A stretch of 54,105 nucleotides of DNA, from positions 1 to 54,105 of the forward strand of contig WYBU01000143.1 of assembly GCA_011525745.1 (NCBI GenBank). Direction: 5' to 3'. The position numbers and the translations under genes were made by a program. Below, piece after piece: positions 1 to 7,698 of this stretch (the stretch's first letter is position 1; every line of letters begins with the position of its first letter). The notes beneath the pieces were generated by a model. The model searched no databases. It saw only the letters and a program-made list of their open reading frames with translations, and was not told the origin of the DNA. Origin of the DNA: Planctomycetaceae bacterium. GTDB lineage: Bacteria > Planctomycetota > Phycisphaerae > UBA1845 > UTPLA1.

Positions 1-88
1 CCGGCTTTGCCGGCGGAATCCACGGCACGATCAGGTTCCACTGACCGTCCGTCACGTCGGATGGGTAAGAACTCCGTTCCATTCCCAT
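1..88 (-). CDS. IS5-family transposase, N-terminus only (cut by window edge)
   Basis: Read on the minus strand from ATG at 88, this gives 29 residues beginning MGMERSSYPSDVTDGQWN and continuing LIVPWIPPAKP before running off the left edge. The block YPSD-x-TD-x-QW-x-L-I-x-P-x-I-PPAKP is the usual start of IS5-group DDE transposases (DUF4096-type N-terminal domain). An in-frame TGA lies directly before ATG 88, which fixes the start region; a second ATG is at 82. The catalytic DDE residues would lie outside the window, so whether the element is intact cannot be judged. No terminal inverted repeat could be recognised upstream. It sits beside a truncated RHS gene, fitting an accessory region. Confidence 0.8.
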   Translation of the reverse strand, partial: MGMERSSYPSDVTDGQWNLIVPWIPPAKP

Positions 89-664
89 TCATCGGCATTC
101 TCCGGGCTTTTCAAACACTTTCTAAGCTCGTCGAAGCTCATTCTCATGAACTCGCTCGCTTCGACCGCGAGATGTGCTTCAGCTTCCTGCTGCGAGATCA
201 CGGCATCAACTCCGCAAGGGGCAACACCCCGAGGTCCATGACGTTGTCGAAGGCTCGCTGAACCGCGAAACCCACACACGACATGCGAACTGCGTGCAAT
301 AGTCTACCACGGCGATACGCTGCTACCAGAACACCCATCGGCAGGCGTCAGGAAAAGCGCGGCCCAACAATGTGCCAATGTGTTCGTGTAGCGTTGAACC
401 GGTCACCCACCCTGCGCCATTGTCAACCAATTGTCCAGCACCAACGCCAACGGCTGCGACAACTGGTTGCCGAGCGACGCTGTCTCTTGGGGTCGCGATG
501 AGAATTGCTCAGCAATTCATCGCCACGACCAGTTCCAAATGGACAGCCGAAGTCCGGTAAGGACGAATAGGACAAGCGGCGCCAGTCGGCCGGCTGCAAC
601 TGCGCACACTATTGACGATGCTCAGAACAACGATCACCAGTAACAGCTCTTGCATTCGCATCCA
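89..664. other. Stretch without a confident gene
   Basis: This should contain the end of the IS element plus flanking DNA. A minus-strand frame, 52-279, encodes 75 residues whose second half (HLAVEASEFMRMSFDELRKC and on) looks protein-like and acidic. It overlaps the transposase start out of frame and could be a fragment interrupted by the insertion. Nothing recognisable is seen in 283-664. Confidence 0.35.
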
Positions 665-1123
665 TCAAGCCTGTTCCGATGAAAACCAAATCGACCACGC
701 ATCGATTAATTCACTTTTGTTGTAACGAGTTCCGCATTCTGGGCACGTATGCTCATCAGGAAGCCCTTTCAAGCAGTACCCGCAACTGATGCACACCTCG
801 TATCCGCGCGCTTTCACTCGTCGAGAAAATCTCTTCTTCATTAAGCGTGGAAGCGCAGTAACTGTGAACATTGAAGGAACGACAATTAGCGGCATCCATC
901 GCGCCTCAACGACACAGTGGATTGGCGGCCCAAGCAGCAAATGAGTGAGATACATTACCCCCAGTGCGCCGGAGATCACAAGAGCGACGGTTGCGCCTGC
1001 CAGTATCCAAGTCATGCGCCGTAAGAACAGCCAATAAGCCAGCGGCATACCGGCGGGTTTCCGCCCGAGTACGAAGACGAGTGGGCTATAATGAGTCGGC
1101 ATACGATGCATGTGCTCGAGCAT
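665..1123 (-). CDS. Small membrane protein with C-terminal zinc ribbon
   Basis: The product has 152 residues. Two hydrophobic segments lie at about residues 32-58 and 73-90. They are followed by a basic stretch and a four-cysteine ribbon at about 112-132, CISCGYCLKGL followed by HTCPECGTRY. Proteins of this shape (hydrophobic helices plus a C-x-x-C-G-Y-x-L-x-G-L knuckle) are common and mostly uncharacterised in Planctomycetota. The ribbon probably binds zinc on the cytoplasmic side. The gene starts 30 bases after the RHS gene on the same strand, so they may be co-transcribed. That position would suit an immunity or accessory protein for the RHS tip, but the sequence gives no direct evidence for this. 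No specific function is recognised. Confidence 0.65.
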   Translation of the reverse strand: MLEHMHRMPTHYSPLVFVLGRKPAGMPLAYWLFLRRMTWILAGATVALVISGALGVMYLTHLLLGPPIHCVVEARWMPLIVVPSMFTVTALPRLMKKRFSRRVKARGYEVCISCGYCLKGLPDEHTCPECGTRYNKSELIDAWSIWFSSEQA

Positions 1124-1152
1124 TACGCGCGGTACGCCGCGTGTTGCCTTCG

Positions 1153-2568
1153 TCAGAATTTGCCAATGAAACGTGCCCTCTTATCGTAGGGCCCGCTATC
1201 ATGGATGGGATCATGAAACGCGTCATCGATCGCCTTGCCCATTCCTGGATGATCTTCAATTAACCTCAGTCCAGACCCGATACCAATTATGATAACGCCT
1301 CCTGCCCCTACTACCGTACCAGCGCCACTGGTCCCGGGTATTAAAAGAAGGACAGCCCCGCACCCTGCAATAACGGCACCGACATTTTGAATGTCGTCAA
1401 TGTAGTCGAGGCCTGACGGATCGATGAGTCGCGCAGGTGAGCTTCCAACGTACTCGTACACGTTCGAGCCTCCACGAATTCCAATCGGATCCCTCTGCAA
1501 AAACCGCCCCGTCGCGGGATTGTACAGCCGCTCGCCGACGTGCAGGTACGGCAGCTCGTTCTCGTCGCCCCACACGCCGCCGCCTTCGTAGCCCCACGCC
1601 CCGGCGTAGCCGTAGCGCGTGCCGACGCTGCCGTCGCTCCACACGCGCTCGCCGAAGGCCGTGTAGATCACCCGCTGCACCGCGCTTCCCTCGCCATCGC
1701 TTATCGCCCGCGTGCTGCCGATCAGGTCGCCGTGGAAATAGTAATCCAGCGGCGTCTGCGGATCGGCCGCGTCACGCTGCCACACGCCCGGCTCATACTG
1801 CATCAGCGTCGCCCCCTCCGCCGTGCCGACCCCCACGTCCACCCCGTAATCGCAATACACCCCCTCGCCGTCGTATTCGCTCCACAGCCCGTCGGCCGCC
1901 GACGCCGGCAGCAGCGTCTGCGGATCGCGCGCCCGCGTCAGGTACCGCTGCCGCCCGCTGCCCCCGTGGCGGAACTCCCGCGCCCACGTGCGTTCCGCGT
2001 TGACCGGCTCGCCGGTCTGCCCGTCAAGCTGCCACTGGTCCCTCACCGCCATCCACGTCCGCCCCTGCTTGTCGTACAGAAAGTACGTGCGGTAATACGT
2101 CGCATCGCCGGCCGCCTTGCGGATGATCTGGTCCGCATGACCGCCGGCGTGGTAGGCGTAATAGACCTTCTCGATCTCTTCGCCGTTCTGCGACACCGCG
2201 TACCACATCAGCCGGTTGTTCCGCGTGCCGTAGGTCTCCTGATCTTCGATATCGTAATGATACACGGTCGTGACGTTGTTGAGGGCGTCGTGCTTCGTCA
2301 GCCGGTTGCCACCCGCGTCGTAAGTGTAGGCCAGGTCATACGCCGGACTCCACGGCGAGGCGCTCTGCGCCGGATGCGCTTCGTCCGTATCGGGCGTTTC
2401 ACTTGGGCAGCGAGCCTGACGAATCCCCTTGCGATCCAGCCGCGTGTCGCGATGATGGCCGATTCCCAAGCGGTCGCGGCGTTTTGTTCCGCGTAATGCG
2501 CGTGTTGAATCGGCCGCCGGTTGGTCAGCTCCTTCGCGGAACGCCGCCGAGGCGGGGGGCGGGCGCAC
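1153..2568 (-). CDS. RHS repeat-associated core protein, probably 5'-truncated
   Basis: The open frame codes for 471 residues, but RHS similarity begins only at about residue 67 (near base 2370), with the YD-type repeat LAYTYDAGGNRLTKHD. The preceding residues are Arg/Pro-rich and look like chance coding, so the true start is unknown and the gene is probably a 5' remnant. The RHS core closes normally with YNPATGRFLQRDPIG and DPSGL near residues 355-390. After that comes a variable C-terminal tip of about 85 residues, rich in Gly and hydrophobic residues and ending in a charged segment. Full-length RHS proteins form a large shell that encloses a C-terminal toxin; here most of the shell is missing. 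The tip matches no toxin I can name. Its neighbours are an IS5 transposase and a small ribbon protein. Confidence 0.75.
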   Translation of the reverse strand: MRPPPASAAFREGADQPAADSTRALRGTKRRDRLGIGHHRDTRLDRKGIRQARCPSETPDTDEAHPAQSASPWSPAYDLAYTYDAGGNRLTKHDALNNVTTVYHYDIEDQETYGTRNNRLMWYAVSQNGEEIEKVYYAYHAGGHADQIIRKAAGDATYYRTYFLYDKQGRTWMAVRDQWQLDGQTGEPVNAERTWAREFRHGGSGRQRYLTRARDPQTLLPASAADGLWSEYDGEGVYCDYGVDVGVGTAEGATLMQYEPGVWQRDAADPQTPLDYYFHGDLIGSTRAISDGEGSAVQRVIYTAFGERVWSDGSVGTRYGYAGAWGYEGGGVWGDENELPYLHVGERLYNPATGRFLQRDPIGIRGGSNVYEYVGSSPARLIDPSGLDYIDDIQNVGAVIAGCGAVLLLIPGTSGAGTVVGAGGVIIIGIGSGLRLIEDHPGMGKAIDDAFHDPIHDSGPYDKRARFIGKF

Positions 2569-2588
2569 TGCAATTCCTGGAGATTTCC

Positions 2589-4292
2589 ATGCGCCTGCCG
2601 GCGCTGATGACGTTGCTGTTTCTGGCCCGCGGCGTGGTGCTGCTGTGCGTGATCCCGCCGTTTGAAGGTTGGGACGAGTATCAGCACGTCGCCTACATCG
2701 TGCATTTGCTCGAGCGCGGCGAGCGGCCCGTGCCGGGGCGCGCCGACGTGCCCGAGTCGCTGCTGCGCGCGCTGGTTCGCTTCCCCGCGCCGGCGGCCGC
2801 GGTCGAGCAGCTCGGCGAGGTCGGCGTCGTCGGATACGACGCCTTCTGGCGCTGCGAATCCCCGCCGACCTACCGCTCGCCGTCGCGGCCGATTCCGCTC
2901 TATCAGGCGCAGCACGCCTCGCTGTACTACCGGCTGGTCGCCCCGGTGTTCGCCGCGGCCGGCGGCGTGGCGAACCTGAGCGCTTCGGTCGCGGCGGTTC
3001 GACTCGTCAACCTGTTGTTCGCGACGGCGGCCGTCTGGATCGCGTTGCACGGACTGAAGCGGCTGTCGCCGAATCCGAATGTGGCGGCGCTTGCGGGACT
3101 GCTGTTCGTGCTCAATCCGCTGTTCGGCGTCAACGCGGCGCGCGTGTCCAACGATGCGCTGGCGATACTTTTCGCGACGGTCGCGATCGTGCGGCTGCTG
3201 GCGTTCGATCCGTTGCGATTGCGGCCGGGTCCGGAAGCGTGTGCGACGCGTGTAAGGCATGACCACGAGCCTGCGATAAACGGTCATGAAATCCGAAGGT
3301 CGCCTCGCCGCTCCCTCGCGGTCGCGGTTCGGATCATGCCGGCCGGGCCTGCACTGACCGCGGGAGTGATCGGCCTGCTGGCGGGACTGGCCATCGTGAC
3401 GAAGGCCGTTCATCTGCCGTTGATTCCCTTTGCCGCGATCGTGCTCGTGACGAGATGCCGGCGGACGACGTTCGCGTGGCGGCGCGCCGCGGCGTCCAAC
3501 GGCTTGTTCGTCGCGGGACTCCTGTGCGCGGCCGCGCCGACGCTGTGGTTCAACCTGCGCCACGTCGGATCGCTGACGACGATCCGCGACCTGCGCGTCA
3601 ACGAGCCGGCCGGCGACGGGCAGAGCGGCCTGCTTGAGGCGGCCGGCGACGTGAACTGGCTCAACGCCTCATGGCGGCTGTGGATGCACGGCAGCCTGTG
3701 GAGCGGCGGGTGGAGCTACGTTCAGATGCCGGGCTGGCTGCGCACCGCGCACGAGGCGGTGATCGTGGCGGCGGCGGCGGGATTCGTCGCCCGGCGATGG
3801 CGTGGCCGGGAGGGGCGTCGCGACTTCGGCGAACAAACGGCGCCTGCACGCGCAGAGTCCGGCGCCGCCGGCGTTCATGCCGGCTGGCTGGTGCTGCTGC
3901 TGGCGTGTTACCACGCCGCGCTGGCGTATCACGTCGTGCTTCTGAAGGCGGCGTTCGGCCTGGCGATGACGAATTTCTGGTACGCAGCGGTAACGCTGCC
4001 GTGGTTCGCGCTGCTGCTGTGTCGAGGTGCGTTCGGCTGGCCGGCGGGCTGGATGCGGGCGGCGGTCGTTGGCGCGTGGGGCGCGGTGTGTCTCGCGGCG
4101 TTGGGAGTCGGCGTACTTGGGCTGATGGCGCCGACGTATTCGGACACGTCGCTCGGACTAGATGTGCTGCGACGCTTGGCGAGTCTGCAACCGGCGATAC
4201 TCGGATCGACGACGTTAGTTGCGGCCGGCGGTGCGTTCGTGGTGCTGCTGGTGCTGTCACTTCGGCGCGTGTGCTGGGCGGTGTCACGTTGA
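2589..4292 (+). CDS. Polytopic GT-C-like glycosyltransferase (DUF2142/PMT-like)
   Basis: The product is 567 residues with about ten or more hydrophobic helices. I chose ATG 2589 because a GGAG lies seven bases upstream and the first helix (LPALMTLLFLARGVVLL) begins at once; the frame is open further upstream, to 2403, but that part is not protein-like. A loop motif PPFEGWDEYQH after the first helix matches the acidic D-E/H site in the first periplasmic loop of GT-C enzymes, which transfer sugars from lipid-linked donors. The closest recalled families are DUF2142 and the Dol-P-Man protein mannosyltransferases. A block at roughly 3222-3345 (Arg-rich, including RRSPRRSLAVAVR) interrupts the helical pattern and contains a copy of an interspersed repeat found elsewhere in the window. 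Substrate unknown. Confidence 0.7.
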   Translation: MRLPALMTLLFLARGVVLLCVIPPFEGWDEYQHVAYIVHLLERGERPVPGRADVPESLLRALVRFPAPAAAVEQLGEVGVVGYDAFWRCESPPTYRSPSRPIPLYQAQHASLYYRLVAPVFAAAGGVANLSASVAAVRLVNLLFATAAVWIALHGLKRLSPNPNVAALAGLLFVLNPLFGVNAARVSNDALAILFATVAIVRLLAFDPLRLRPGPEACATRVRHDHEPAINGHEIRRSPRRSLAVAVRIMPAGPALTAGVIGLLAGLAIVTKAVHLPLIPFAAIVLVTRCRRTTFAWRRAAASNGLFVAGLLCAAAPTLWFNLRHVGSLTTIRDLRVNEPAGDGQSGLLEAAGDVNWLNASWRLWMHGSLWSGGWSYVQMPGWLRTAHEAVIVAAAAGFVARRWRGREGRRDFGEQTAPARAESGAAGVHAGWLVLLLACYHAALAYHVVLLKAAFGLAMTNFWYAAVTLPWFALLLCRGAFGWPAGWMRAAVVGAWGAVCLAALGVGVLGLMAPTYSDTSLGLDVLRRLASLQPAILGSTTLVAAGGAFVVLLVLSLRRVCWAVSR

Positions 4293-4691
4293 GCGGCGAC
4301 GCGGCGTCCGCGCCGCGCCGTTGTCGCCGTCTCCGAACGGGGTCATTCCTGAAAGGGTTCCACGGCGCATGCAATGGGCGGCTCCGCCCGACGTGCATTC
4401 GGATCGAATTGCGCGAGAATGACCGCACTTGTGGGGCCCCTCTGGGGCCGGTATCCATAGGAAGGGGCCGCCTTCCGCGAGGTGCGCCCGCGGCGATTCA
4501 CGTTGATCCCCTGCGGGGATGACAAGGCAACGGCCACGGGCAAATCGCAGAGGGCGGTCCGTGGAGCGGGCACTACAGCGCTGGTTCGATGTCAGAATGC
4601 CTGGGGCTTCGTTCACGAATTCACCATGGTTGACAGATACGTGTCGCCCGTCATACGGTGAAGGGTTCGCATCCGTCGGCGGCGGTCGGCG
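4293..4691 (+). repeat. Gap filled with short palindromic repeats
   Basis: No gene is supported. Several short inverted repeats are visible, for example GATCCCCTGCGGGGATGAC near 4505-4523 and a GGGGCCCC..GGGGCC block near 4434-4452. The sequence CACTACAGCGCTGGTTCGAT, continuing GTCAGA (about 4571-4597), is echoed at about 53877-53902 and, more degenerately, at about 36206-36231. These look like members of interspersed repeat families rather than terminators of one gene. Confidence 0.55.
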
Positions 4692-5213
4692 ATGGAGCAG
4701 CCGAGAAAGCGCCCGGAACGGACGCGACGGGAATTCGACATGGTATTCAACCACGACTGGTGGTACGGCGGCGGGTTCGAACGACAAGTGCGGCTGGCAA
4801 GGGAGTGTTGCACGGCGGTGAAGTTCCCGGATTACGCGCCGGCCGGTAAGGCCAAGGCAACTCCGGAAGTCGCGAAATACTGCGAAGAGCTTGAAACGCG
4901 CACGATGGTCTATCTGCGCGACGGGCTGTCGTACGAAATCAAGCGACTGGTCGACAAGAAAACGACGGCCTATCTGTCGTTCGAGTGTGTCGCGGTCGAG
5001 GACGCCTACAAGGTCGGCGCGTTCATCGTGTCCGTGCCGTTTGACGAAGTCTGCCGCGTCGAAACGTTCGCCGTTCACCCCAGTGATCGGCCGGACCAGG
5101 CGCCGGCCATCAAGGGCTTCGGCGGCCGCCGCCCGCCCTCGGCCGGCCGTGGGGACGACCGCGTCGGACGCGGCGAGGCCCGCGACATCGACCTGGTCGA
5201 GGATGATGAGTAG
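4692..5213 (+). CDS. Conserved-looking hypothetical protein
   Basis: The product is 173 residues if started at ATG 4692, or 157 if started at the internal ATG 4740 (MVFNHDWWYGGGF); neither has a strong ribosome binding site. It is soluble, with no signal peptide or helix-rich hydrophobic segment. The middle (about residues 17-130) has balanced composition with aromatic clusters (HDWWYGGGFERQ), a central stretch DGLSYEIKRLVDKKTTAYLS and a hydrophobic strand pattern, all typical of a folded domain. The last 40 residues are Gly/Arg/Asp-rich and probably disordered. I do not recognise the family. It is followed after 219 bases by the metal ABC transporter genes on the same strand, a distance that argues against tight coupling. 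Confidence 0.6.
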   Translation: MEQPRKRPERTRREFDMVFNHDWWYGGGFERQVRLARECCTAVKFPDYAPAGKAKATPEVAKYCEELETRTMVYLRDGLSYEIKRLVDKKTTAYLSFECVAVEDAYKVGAFIVSVPFDEVCRVETFAVHPSDRPDQAPAIKGFGGRRPPSAGRGDDRVGRGEARDIDLVEDDE

Positions 5214-5432
5214 GGATTGCAGTAGAGTAAGCCTGCATGGAACTTCGCCTTCGCGCGAAGCAGCACGCAACATGGCCAAGCCCTTGCGAGGTCAGTTGTT
5301 CAGAATCGGCCGGTGCGCCCGGTGCGACGGTCTGACCCTGCCACCCATTCGGCTTTGTGCCGTTCATACTTGCGCGACTCCATTCGGCGATCGTGCGTGA
5401 CGGAACGTGGAGCGTGCCTTATAAACGCGGAC

Positions 5433-6236
5433 ATGGCGCCGGCGGTCATCCTGAACAACGTGGCGGTGAATCTCAGCGGTCAGACCATTCTGGCCGACGT
5501 GAATGCGGAGATTCCCGCGCATCAGACGACCGCCATCATCGGGCCGAACGGCGCCGGCAAGACGACGCTGCTGCGCGTCATTCTCGGCCAGGTTCCCTTC
5601 AACGGATCGGTGCGATTCGGCGGTCCTGACGCGCCGCGGCGGCCGCGCATCGGCTACATCCCGCAACGGCTCGACATGGACCGCGATGCGCCGATTCGCG
5701 TGGCTGATTTCCTTTGCGCGCAGTTGCAGCGGCGGCCGTTGTGGATGGGGTTGTCGGGGCCGGCGCGCCAGGCGGCCGGCGAGGCGCTGGAGCGGGTTGG
5801 CGCGGCGGCGTTGTGGGACAAGCGGCTGGGCGTGTTGTCCGGCGGCGAGTTGCAGCGCGTGCTGCTGGCGCTGGCGCTGACGATTCGTCCTCACGTATTG
5901 TTGATGGACGAACCGATGGCGGGAATCGACATTGCCGGACAGGGGCTGTTCTGCGATCTGCTGGCCAGCCTTCAGCAGGAATTAAGCTGCACGATGGTGC
6001 TGGTGCTGCACGAGCTGACCGTCGTGGCGCAACACGCCGACTACGTGTTGTGCCTGAACAATCAGCGCGTCATGTGCCAGGGCCGCACGCTGGAGACGTT
6101 GACGGTCGAGAACTTGCGGGCGGTGCTGGGGACGCATCTATCGCTGTATCATCATCATGGTCCGCATGGCGGACATGAGTGCGGCCACGAGCACGGCGCG
6201 CCGCCCGCCCCGGCGCGACCCGAGCCGCCGCGGTGA
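5433..6236 (+). CDS. znuC: Zinc/manganese ABC transporter ATPase, ZnuC-like
   Basis: The 267-residue ATPase should drive import of a divalent metal, most likely Zn2+ or Mn2+, with the permease encoded downstream. It has Walker A GPNGAGKT at 37-44, the ABC signature LSGGE at 135-139, Walker B LLMDEP ending at 161, and the switch histidine H193 (VLHELTVV). The C-terminal tail from about residue 235 is His-rich (HHHGPHGGHECGHEHG), which could bind the transported metal or sense it. ATG 5433 starts directly at the first beta strand; the longer open frame upstream is not protein-like. The permease gene follows only after a 350-base repeat-filled gap. No metal-binding ZnuA gene and no Zur regulator are in the window. 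Confidence 0.88.
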   Translation: MAPAVILNNVAVNLSGQTILADVNAEIPAHQTTAIIGPNGAGKTTLLRVILGQVPFNGSVRFGGPDAPRRPRIGYIPQRLDMDRDAPIRVADFLCAQLQRRPLWMGLSGPARQAAGEALERVGAAALWDKRLGVLSGGELQRVLLALALTIRPHVLLMDEPMAGIDIAGQGLFCDLLASLQQELSCTMVLVLHELTVVAQHADYVLCLNNQRVMCQGRTLETLTVENLRAVLGTHLSLYHHHGPHGGHECGHEHGAPPAPARPEPPR

Positions 6237-6249
6237 TGTGGCGCAACAC

Positions 6250-6350
6250 AGCCGCGGGCGGCTGTGCCGCATTCGCAGCCGAAGGCGGCTGTGCCACATT
6301 CACAGCCGAAGGTGGCTGTGCCACATTCACAGCCGAAGGCGGCTGTGCGA
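6250..6350 (+). repeat. 27-bp tandem repeat, four copies
   Basis: Units begin at 6250, 6277, 6304 and 6331, exactly 27 bases apart, with the form AGCCGAAGGCGGCTGTGCCA followed by CATTCAC. Each unit contains an internal palindrome (AGCCgaaggcGGCT). Because 27 is nine codons, the reverse strand reads as a repeating AQPPSAVNV-type peptide. There are no unique spacers, so it is not a CRISPR array. Confidence 0.85.
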
Positions 6351-6380
6351 CGCGGGCCGCAAGCGGGTGCGTCGTCTACT

Positions 6381-6580
6381 GAACCGAACCGCGACCGTGA
6401 GGGAGCGGCGCGAGGGGTTCGGCGGGGTGGCCCACCGCGTTGCGGTGGGGTCACGATGATACGACGTGGAGTCAACAGTCCCTTCGCGCGGGCGGGAATT
6501 CTGCGGCGTGTTGGCAATCGCCGGACCCCCGCCTGCGCGGGCGCGATGGGAGAGCACACGGGCTGCAAGCCCGTGCCACG
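6381..6580 (+). repeat. Stacked interspersed repeats between znuC and znuB
   Basis: Three repeat families follow one another: GAACCGCGACCGTGAGGGAG at 6386-6405; GGCCCACCGCGTTGCGGTGG, continuing GGTCACGATGAT, at 6429-6460; and the palindrome CACGGGCTGCAAGCCCGTG at 6557-6575. All three recur elsewhere in the window. The last copy ends only about ten bases before the chosen start of the permease gene. Confidence 0.8.
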
Positions 6581-6586
6581 CGGTTT

Positions 6587-7483
6587 GTGAGTGGCAATCG
6601 ATTGGACACGGTCTACCAGTTGTTGCGCACGCTGCTGCCTTTTGAATGGGCGCAGTACGAATTCATGCTCAACGGCCTGCTGGCCGTCGCGTTGCTCGCG
6701 CCGGCGTGCGCCGCAATGGGGGTTCACGTCGTCAATTTCCGCATGGCGTTCTTTTCCGACGCGATCGCCCACTCGGCATTTACCGGCGTTGTGCTGGGAT
6801 ATCTGCTGGCGCCGTTCTTCGTCCGCGCCTATCCGGGGGCGGCCGACTGGGGCGTCGTACTGCCGTCGCTGACGCTGGTGCTGTTCGGCATGGCCGTCGG
6901 CGCGGGGATCAACGCCGTGCGGCGCGGCACCGATCTGTCGGCCGACACCGTGATCGGCGTGTTCTTTGCGTCGGTCATCGCGATCGGGCTGGCGCTGATC
7001 ACCGCGCAACCCAACCTCAAGGCCGATTTTCAGAATTATCTGTACGGCAGCATTCTGACCGTCACGAAAACCGACGTGCTCGTGATACTGACCTTGGCGG
7101 TCATCGTGCTCGCGTTTCTCGTGGCCACATTCAACTCGCTGATGCTGATCGGGCTGAATGAGTCATTGGCGCACAGCCGGCGCTTACGGGTCGAATGGCT
7201 GACCTACGCCTATACGCTGCTGCTGGCGGTGGTCGTGACCGTCAGCATCCGCGCGGTGGGGCTGTTTCTCGTGACGGCGCTGCTGGTCGTGCCGGCGGCG
7301 GCGGGGCGGAACCTGGCCCGCGGCATCGCGGGCATGTTCTGGTGGTCGGCCGGCATCGGGCTGGCGTCGGGCGTGGCCGGGCTGATTCTGTCGTTCTACT
7401 GCGACAACTCGGCCGGGTCGATGGTGATCCTGACGGCGGCGGCCTGCTTCGCGTTGAGCATGGCGGCGGCACGGCGGCGCTGA
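6587..7483 (+). CDS. znuB: Metal ABC transporter permease, ZnuB-like
   Basis: The 298-residue integral membrane protein belongs to the ABC-3 family that pairs with ZnuC/MntB-type ATPases. About eight hydrophobic helices are visible. The family hallmark follows the first helices: FFSDAIAHSAFTGVVLGYLL resembles the usual D-x-x-A-H-A/S-x-L/F-x-G block, and the SLMLIGLNESLAHSRRL loop contacts the ATPase. The start is uncertain. GTG 6587 is used here, TTG 6602 is an alternative, and the first ATG (6665) would remove part of the first helix. No clear ribosome binding site exists, because a repeat element abuts the start. It presumably forms a transporter with the upstream ATPase; the periplasmic binding protein must be encoded elsewhere. 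Confidence 0.87.
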   Translation: MSGNRLDTVYQLLRTLLPFEWAQYEFMLNGLLAVALLAPACAAMGVHVVNFRMAFFSDAIAHSAFTGVVLGYLLAPFFVRAYPGAADWGVVLPSLTLVLFGMAVGAGINAVRRGTDLSADTVIGVFFASVIAIGLALITAQPNLKADFQNYLYGSILTVTKTDVLVILTLAVIVLAFLVATFNSLMLIGLNESLAHSRRLRVEWLTYAYTLLLAVVVTVSIRAVGLFLVTALLVVPAAAGRNLARGIAGMFWWSAGIGLASGVAGLILSFYCDNSAGSMVILTAAACFALSMAAARRR

Positions 7484-7546
7484 CGCGGAAACGCCGGGCG
7501 GCGGTTGACGTTGCGATCGAACGCACAAGGGACGATTGCGCCCGGG

Positions 7547-7616
7547 TGGCACGGTCAAGCCCTCGCGCGGCAGGCCTTGCTCATCGGAGAAACGCGCCTC
7601 GCGAGGGCTTGGCCAT
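7547..7616 (+). repeat. Long-armed inverted repeat (CAAGCCCTCGCG family)
   Basis: The left arm GGCACGGTCAAGCCCTCGCG and the right arm CTCGCGAGGGCTTGGCC (about 7600-7616) are complementary around a 30-base loop, CAAGCCCTCGCG pairing with CGCGAGGGCTTG. The same element recurs at 13857-13920 and 34972-35047, with half copies at 5271-5290, 9196-9216 and 17679-17703. Confidence 0.75.
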
Positions 7617-7698
7617 GCGAGCGCGCAGGGCGGCGCGTCGCGGCCGCTTGTGGGGCTTCATTCCACGCAGGCGTTGAGTGGTTGATTTCGGAGCGCGC

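Noticed and set aside
6250..6350. CRISPR-like array between znuC and znuB
   Set aside because: The four 27-bp units are contiguous with no unique spacers, and no cas genes are present; it is a simple tandem repeat.
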